Assembly: GCA_938046775.1 (NCBI GenBank)
Contig: CALIXB010000021.1
Coordinates: forward strand, 1-8,363
Length of the DNA stretch: 8,363 bases
Origin: an uncultured Candidatus Saccharibacteria bacterium
Lineage (GTDB): Bacteria > Patescibacteriota > Saccharimonadia > Saccharimonadales > Saccharimonadaceae
Direction of reading: 5' to 3'
Numbering within the stretch: position 1 is the stretch's first letter; every line of letters begins with the position of its first letter. A program made the position numbers and the translations under genes. A model generated the notes under the pieces. The model saw only the letters and a list, made by a program, of their open reading frames with translations. It searched no databases and had not been told where the DNA came from. Shown one piece after another: positions 6,302-8,363 of this stretch.

Positions 6302-6378
6302 TGGTCGGGGTGACTGGATTTGAACCAGCGACCTCACCGTCCCGAACGGTGCGCGCTACCAAGCTGCGCCACACCCCG
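6302..6378 (-). tRNA. tRNA-Pro (anticodon CGG)
   Basis: The minus strand folds as a full cloverleaf. The acceptor stem is CGGGGTG with CACCCCG (seven pairs), the D stem GCGC with GCGC around AGCTTGGTA, the anticodon stem CACCG with CGGTG around TTCGGGA, and the T stem GCTGG with CCAGT around TTCAAAT. The loop gives anticodon CGG, reading the proline codon CCG, and has G37 as usual for proline tRNAs. The 3' CCA is encoded (6302-6304) after discriminator A. Confidence 0.96.
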
Positions 6379-6389
6379 ACGCTAAAAAC

Positions 6390-6418
6390 AGTATACGTCC
6401 AGCAGATACTTTTGTCCA
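6390..6418 (-). promoter_or_regulatory. tRNA-Pro promoter
   Basis: On the minus strand, TGGACA (6413-6418) and TATACT (6390-6395) are separated by 17 bases, each one base from the consensus for its box. The expected start near 6383 leaves a leader of about five bases before the mature tRNA 5' end. The Nudix gene downstream may share this promoter. Confidence 0.68.
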
Positions 6419-6448
6419 ATGAGGCGCTGTGGCGGTTGGCTTGTATTA

Positions 6449-6457
6449 TGGTAAAAT
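6449..6457 (+). promoter_or_regulatory. Exporter operon promoter (extended -10)
   Basis: TGGTAAAAT is an extended -10 (TGn followed by TAAAAT at 6452-6457) with no good -35 upstream. The predicted start near 6464 gives a leader of about 27 bases. It lies about 34 bases from the divergent tRNA-Pro -35 box. Confidence 0.45.
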
Positions 6458-6490
6458 AGAGACTGGATTTGAGGTACGAAAAGAACAATT

Positions 6491-8254
6491 ATGAAGCATA
6501 TTTTACGAATTTTTAGCGGCTACTGGCTGATGTTTATCATCTTGGTCAGCTTTACCTACGCCATGGTGATGGCGAATTTGTGGCTGCCTGACAAGATGTC
6601 AGAAATCGTCAATAACGGCATCATCAAACAAGATATGCCGGCGATTTGGCACAACGGACTAGCGATGATTGTGGTGACGGCAGCGGGCGGACTGTGTTCG
6701 ATCGTCATCGGGTTTTTGGCGGCTCGGATCGCCACTGGTATGGCGCAAAAACTGCGGACAGAACTATTCGAGCGGGTCGAAAGTTTCGCGCTGGCGGATT
6801 TCAATAAATTTTCGACCGCCTCGCTGATCACCCGATCGACCAACGATATTCAGCAAATTCAGATGACGTCAATTCTGCTGCTGCGCCTGGCGTTGATGGC
6901 GCCGATCATGGCAATTGGCGGTCTGCAAAAAGCCATTCATAACGCGCCAAATTTGAGCTGGATCATCGCGCTGGCGGTGTCGGTGTTGCTGGTGGTCATT
7001 GCCGTGTTGTTTGTCATTGCTGTGCCTCGGTTCAAGAAATTGCAAACGCTGGTGGACAAACTGAACCTGGTGACGCGCGAAAACCTGGTCGGCTTGAAAG
7101 TCATTCGCGCCTTTCACAATGAAAAGATTGAGCAGAAAAAGTTCCAGCAAGCCAATACCGAGCTAAACAAAATGAACTTATTTGTCAATCGCTTGATGAT
7201 GCTGCTTGACCCAATCATGACGCTGGTTATGAACTTTTCTAGCGTGGCGATTGTCTGGTTCGGTGCCCATTTGATTAGTAGCGGCAATCTGCAAATTGGT
7301 AATATGATGGCGTTTTTGGAGTACGCCATGCAGGTGATTATTTCGTTCTTGCTGCTGTCGATGGTGTTTATCATGGTGCCGCGAGCGGCCGTGTCGGTGA
7401 AGCGGGTGGGTGAAGTGCTCGACACGCTACCGTCAATTGTTGATCCGCCGTCGCCGCAGCAATTGCCGCATAACGCTACGGGTAAAATTGAATTCAAAGA
7501 CGTCACTTTTACCTATCCAGACGCTGATCTGCCGGTGCTGTCTAGTATCAATTTCACCGCCGAACCAGGGCAAACCACAGCGTTCATTGGCAGTACCGGC
7601 TCCGGCAAATCAACGTTGATCAATTTGATTCCGCGTTTTTACGATGTGTCGGCGGGACAAATTTTGCTGGATGGCGTGGATATTCGCCAGCTCAAATTGG
7701 AAGATTTATACGATCAAATCGGCTACGTACCGCAAAAAGGCGTGCTGTTTAGCGGGACGATTGCCAGCAACATCAAGTACGGCAACGCCAAAGCCAGCCA
7801 AAAATTGGTCGAAAAATCCGCTAAAATTGCTCAAGCCGCCGAGTTCATTAACGAGCTGAAAAACGGCTACAAAAACGAAATCGCCCAGGGCGGCAGCAAT
7901 GTCTCTGGCGGTCAACGGCAGCGTTTGTCGATTGCCCGGGCGATTGCTGTCGAACCGAATGTCTACATTTTTGACGATTCGTTCTCGGCGCTGGATTTCA
8001 AGACTGATGCCAAATTACGTTTGGCGCTTGCCAAAGAAACCAAACATAAAACCGTGCTCATCGTCGGTCAGCGCATCAATACCATCATGAACGCTGACAA
8101 AATCATCGTGCTGGACGAAGGTAAAATTGTCGGTCAGGGCACGCATCAGGAATTGATGAAAAATTGTAAAGTCTATCAAGAAATTGCCGCCTCCCAGCTT
8201 TCGGAAGATGACCTGTATAAAATGTCGGCGACGACTGCGAAAGGAGCGGCATGA
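6491..8254 (+). CDS. ABC exporter half-transporter with degenerate ATPase site (first subunit of a heterodimer)
   Basis: A 587-residue membrane-ATPase fusion. Six membrane spans lie at about residues 12-32, 57-80, 127-148, 156-178, 236-262 and 274-297, followed by a nucleotide-binding domain from about 332. Walker A is GSTGSGKST (367-375), the Q-loop is VPQKGVLF (413-420) and the signature is VSGGQRQR (471-478). Walker B reads VYIFDDS, so the catalytic Glu position is D496, and the switch His is replaced by Q527 in VGQRINT. This pattern is typical of the non-catalytic half of heterodimeric type IV exporters such as TM287/288, BmrC/BmrD or LmrC/LmrD, many of which export drugs or lipids. The partner gene follows with overlapping ends. 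The ATG at 6491 has only a weak AAAAGA upstream, and GAGG at 6471-6474 is 16 bases away. The cargo is unknown. Confidence 0.92.
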   Translation: MKHILRIFSGYWLMFIILVSFTYAMVMANLWLPDKMSEIVNNGIIKQDMPAIWHNGLAMIVVTAAGGLCSIVIGFLAARIATGMAQKLRTELFERVESFALADFNKFSTASLITRSTNDIQQIQMTSILLLRLALMAPIMAIGGLQKAIHNAPNLSWIIALAVSVLLVVIAVLFVIAVPRFKKLQTLVDKLNLVTRENLVGLKVIRAFHNEKIEQKKFQQANTELNKMNLFVNRLMMLLDPIMTLVMNFSSVAIVWFGAHLISSGNLQIGNMMAFLEYAMQVIISFLLLSMVFIMVPRAAVSVKRVGEVLDTLPSIVDPPSPQQLPHNATGKIEFKDVTFTYPDADLPVLSSINFTAEPGQTTAFIGSTGSGKSTLINLIPRFYDVSAGQILLDGVDIRQLKLEDLYDQIGYVPQKGVLFSGTIASNIKYGNAKASQKLVEKSAKIAQAAEFINELKNGYKNEIAQGGSNVSGGQRQRLSIARAIAVEPNVYIFDDSFSALDFKTDAKLRLALAKETKHKTVLIVGQRINTIMNADKIIVLDEGKIVGQGTHQELMKNCKVYQEIAASQLSEDDLYKMSATTAKGAA

Positions 8255-8363
8255 TGGCTCAGCAAAGCATGAAAAAACGCCAGCCAGTGAAGATGGGCGG
8301 TCCAATGGGCGGCGGTATGGGCGCCGGCGAAAAAGCCAAAGATTTCAAAGGCACGGTCAAGAA
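8254..8363 (+). CDS. Second ABC exporter half-transporter (5' end only)
   Basis: Only the first 36 codons are in the window. They encode a basic then Met- and Gly-rich leader (GGPMGGGMGAG) followed by EKAKDFKGTVK. This arrangement is familiar from the N-terminus of the partner half in heterodimeric ABC exporters of Gram-positive bacteria, where the segment precedes the first membrane helix. AAGGAG at 8241-8246 sits seven bases before the ATG at 8254 and four before the in-frame ATG at 8251. Either could be used, the latter giving one extra Met. Overlap with the upstream stop indicates coupled translation and probable equimolar assembly with the degenerate half. If the pair is a true heterodimer, this partner should carry the catalytic Glu and switch His, which lie beyond the window. 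Confidence 0.8.
   Translation, partial: MAQQSMKKRQPVKMGGPMGGGMGAGEKAKDFKGTVK

Noticed and set aside
6271..6459. Plus-strand open frame across the tRNA region
   Set aside because: It is read through the complement of a structurally complete tRNA-Pro and has no SD.

Overview
This window comes from a bacterium with a compact genome. Genes are separated by little or no space, several overlap, and start signals are a mix of strong Shine-Dalgarno (SD) sites and apparent leaderless promoters. UGA is used as a normal stop, for example at the ends of the binding-protein gene and the exporter gene, so the code is standard bacterial code 11. The genes (a ClpB with a CIRCE heat-shock operator, GalE, an OpgB/LtaS-type membrane transferase, a polar amino acid ABC importer, a Nudix hydrolase and a two-gene ABC exporter) suggest a Gram-positive-like or Patescibacteria lineage. 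My best guess is Candidatus Saccharibacteria (TM7). That guess rests on overall resemblance and was not tested.

Layout, left to right. Positions 1-725 (minus) hold the 5' part of a clpB-type gene that begins directly at the first AAA+ module, without the usual N-terminal Clp_N domain. Its promoter (808-836) is overlapped by a near-perfect CIRCE operator (819-845). Divergent from it, galE (921-1934, plus) has an extended -10 promoter. galE collides at its stop codon with a convergent OpgB/LtaS-like phosphoglycerol transferase gene (1931-3496, minus), which looks more AT-rich than its surroundings. Between 3496 and 3549 two divergent promoters each place the expected transcription start on the start codon, so both genes look leaderless.

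The plus-strand operon at 3549-5750 encodes a complete polar amino acid importer: a membrane-anchored binding protein, a HisM/GlnP-type permease and a GlnQ-type ATPase, linked by overlapping reading frames. A Nudix hydrolase (5765-6232, minus) lies tail-to-tail with it. Behind the Nudix gene, on the same strand, is a tRNA-Pro(CGG) gene with an encoded CCA end and its own promoter. The right end (6491 onward, plus) starts an exporter operon. The first half-transporter has a degenerate ATPase site (Asp for the catalytic Glu, Gln for the switch His). The second begins at 8254 and runs off the window, so the pair probably forms a heterodimeric exporter.

There is no gene-free stretch longer than 300 bases. 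I saw no CRISPR array, insertion sequence, phage gene or defence island. The most informative observations are the paired leaderless promoters, the N-domain-less ClpB under CIRCE control, the binding protein without a lipobox, and the compositional outlier at 1931-3496.
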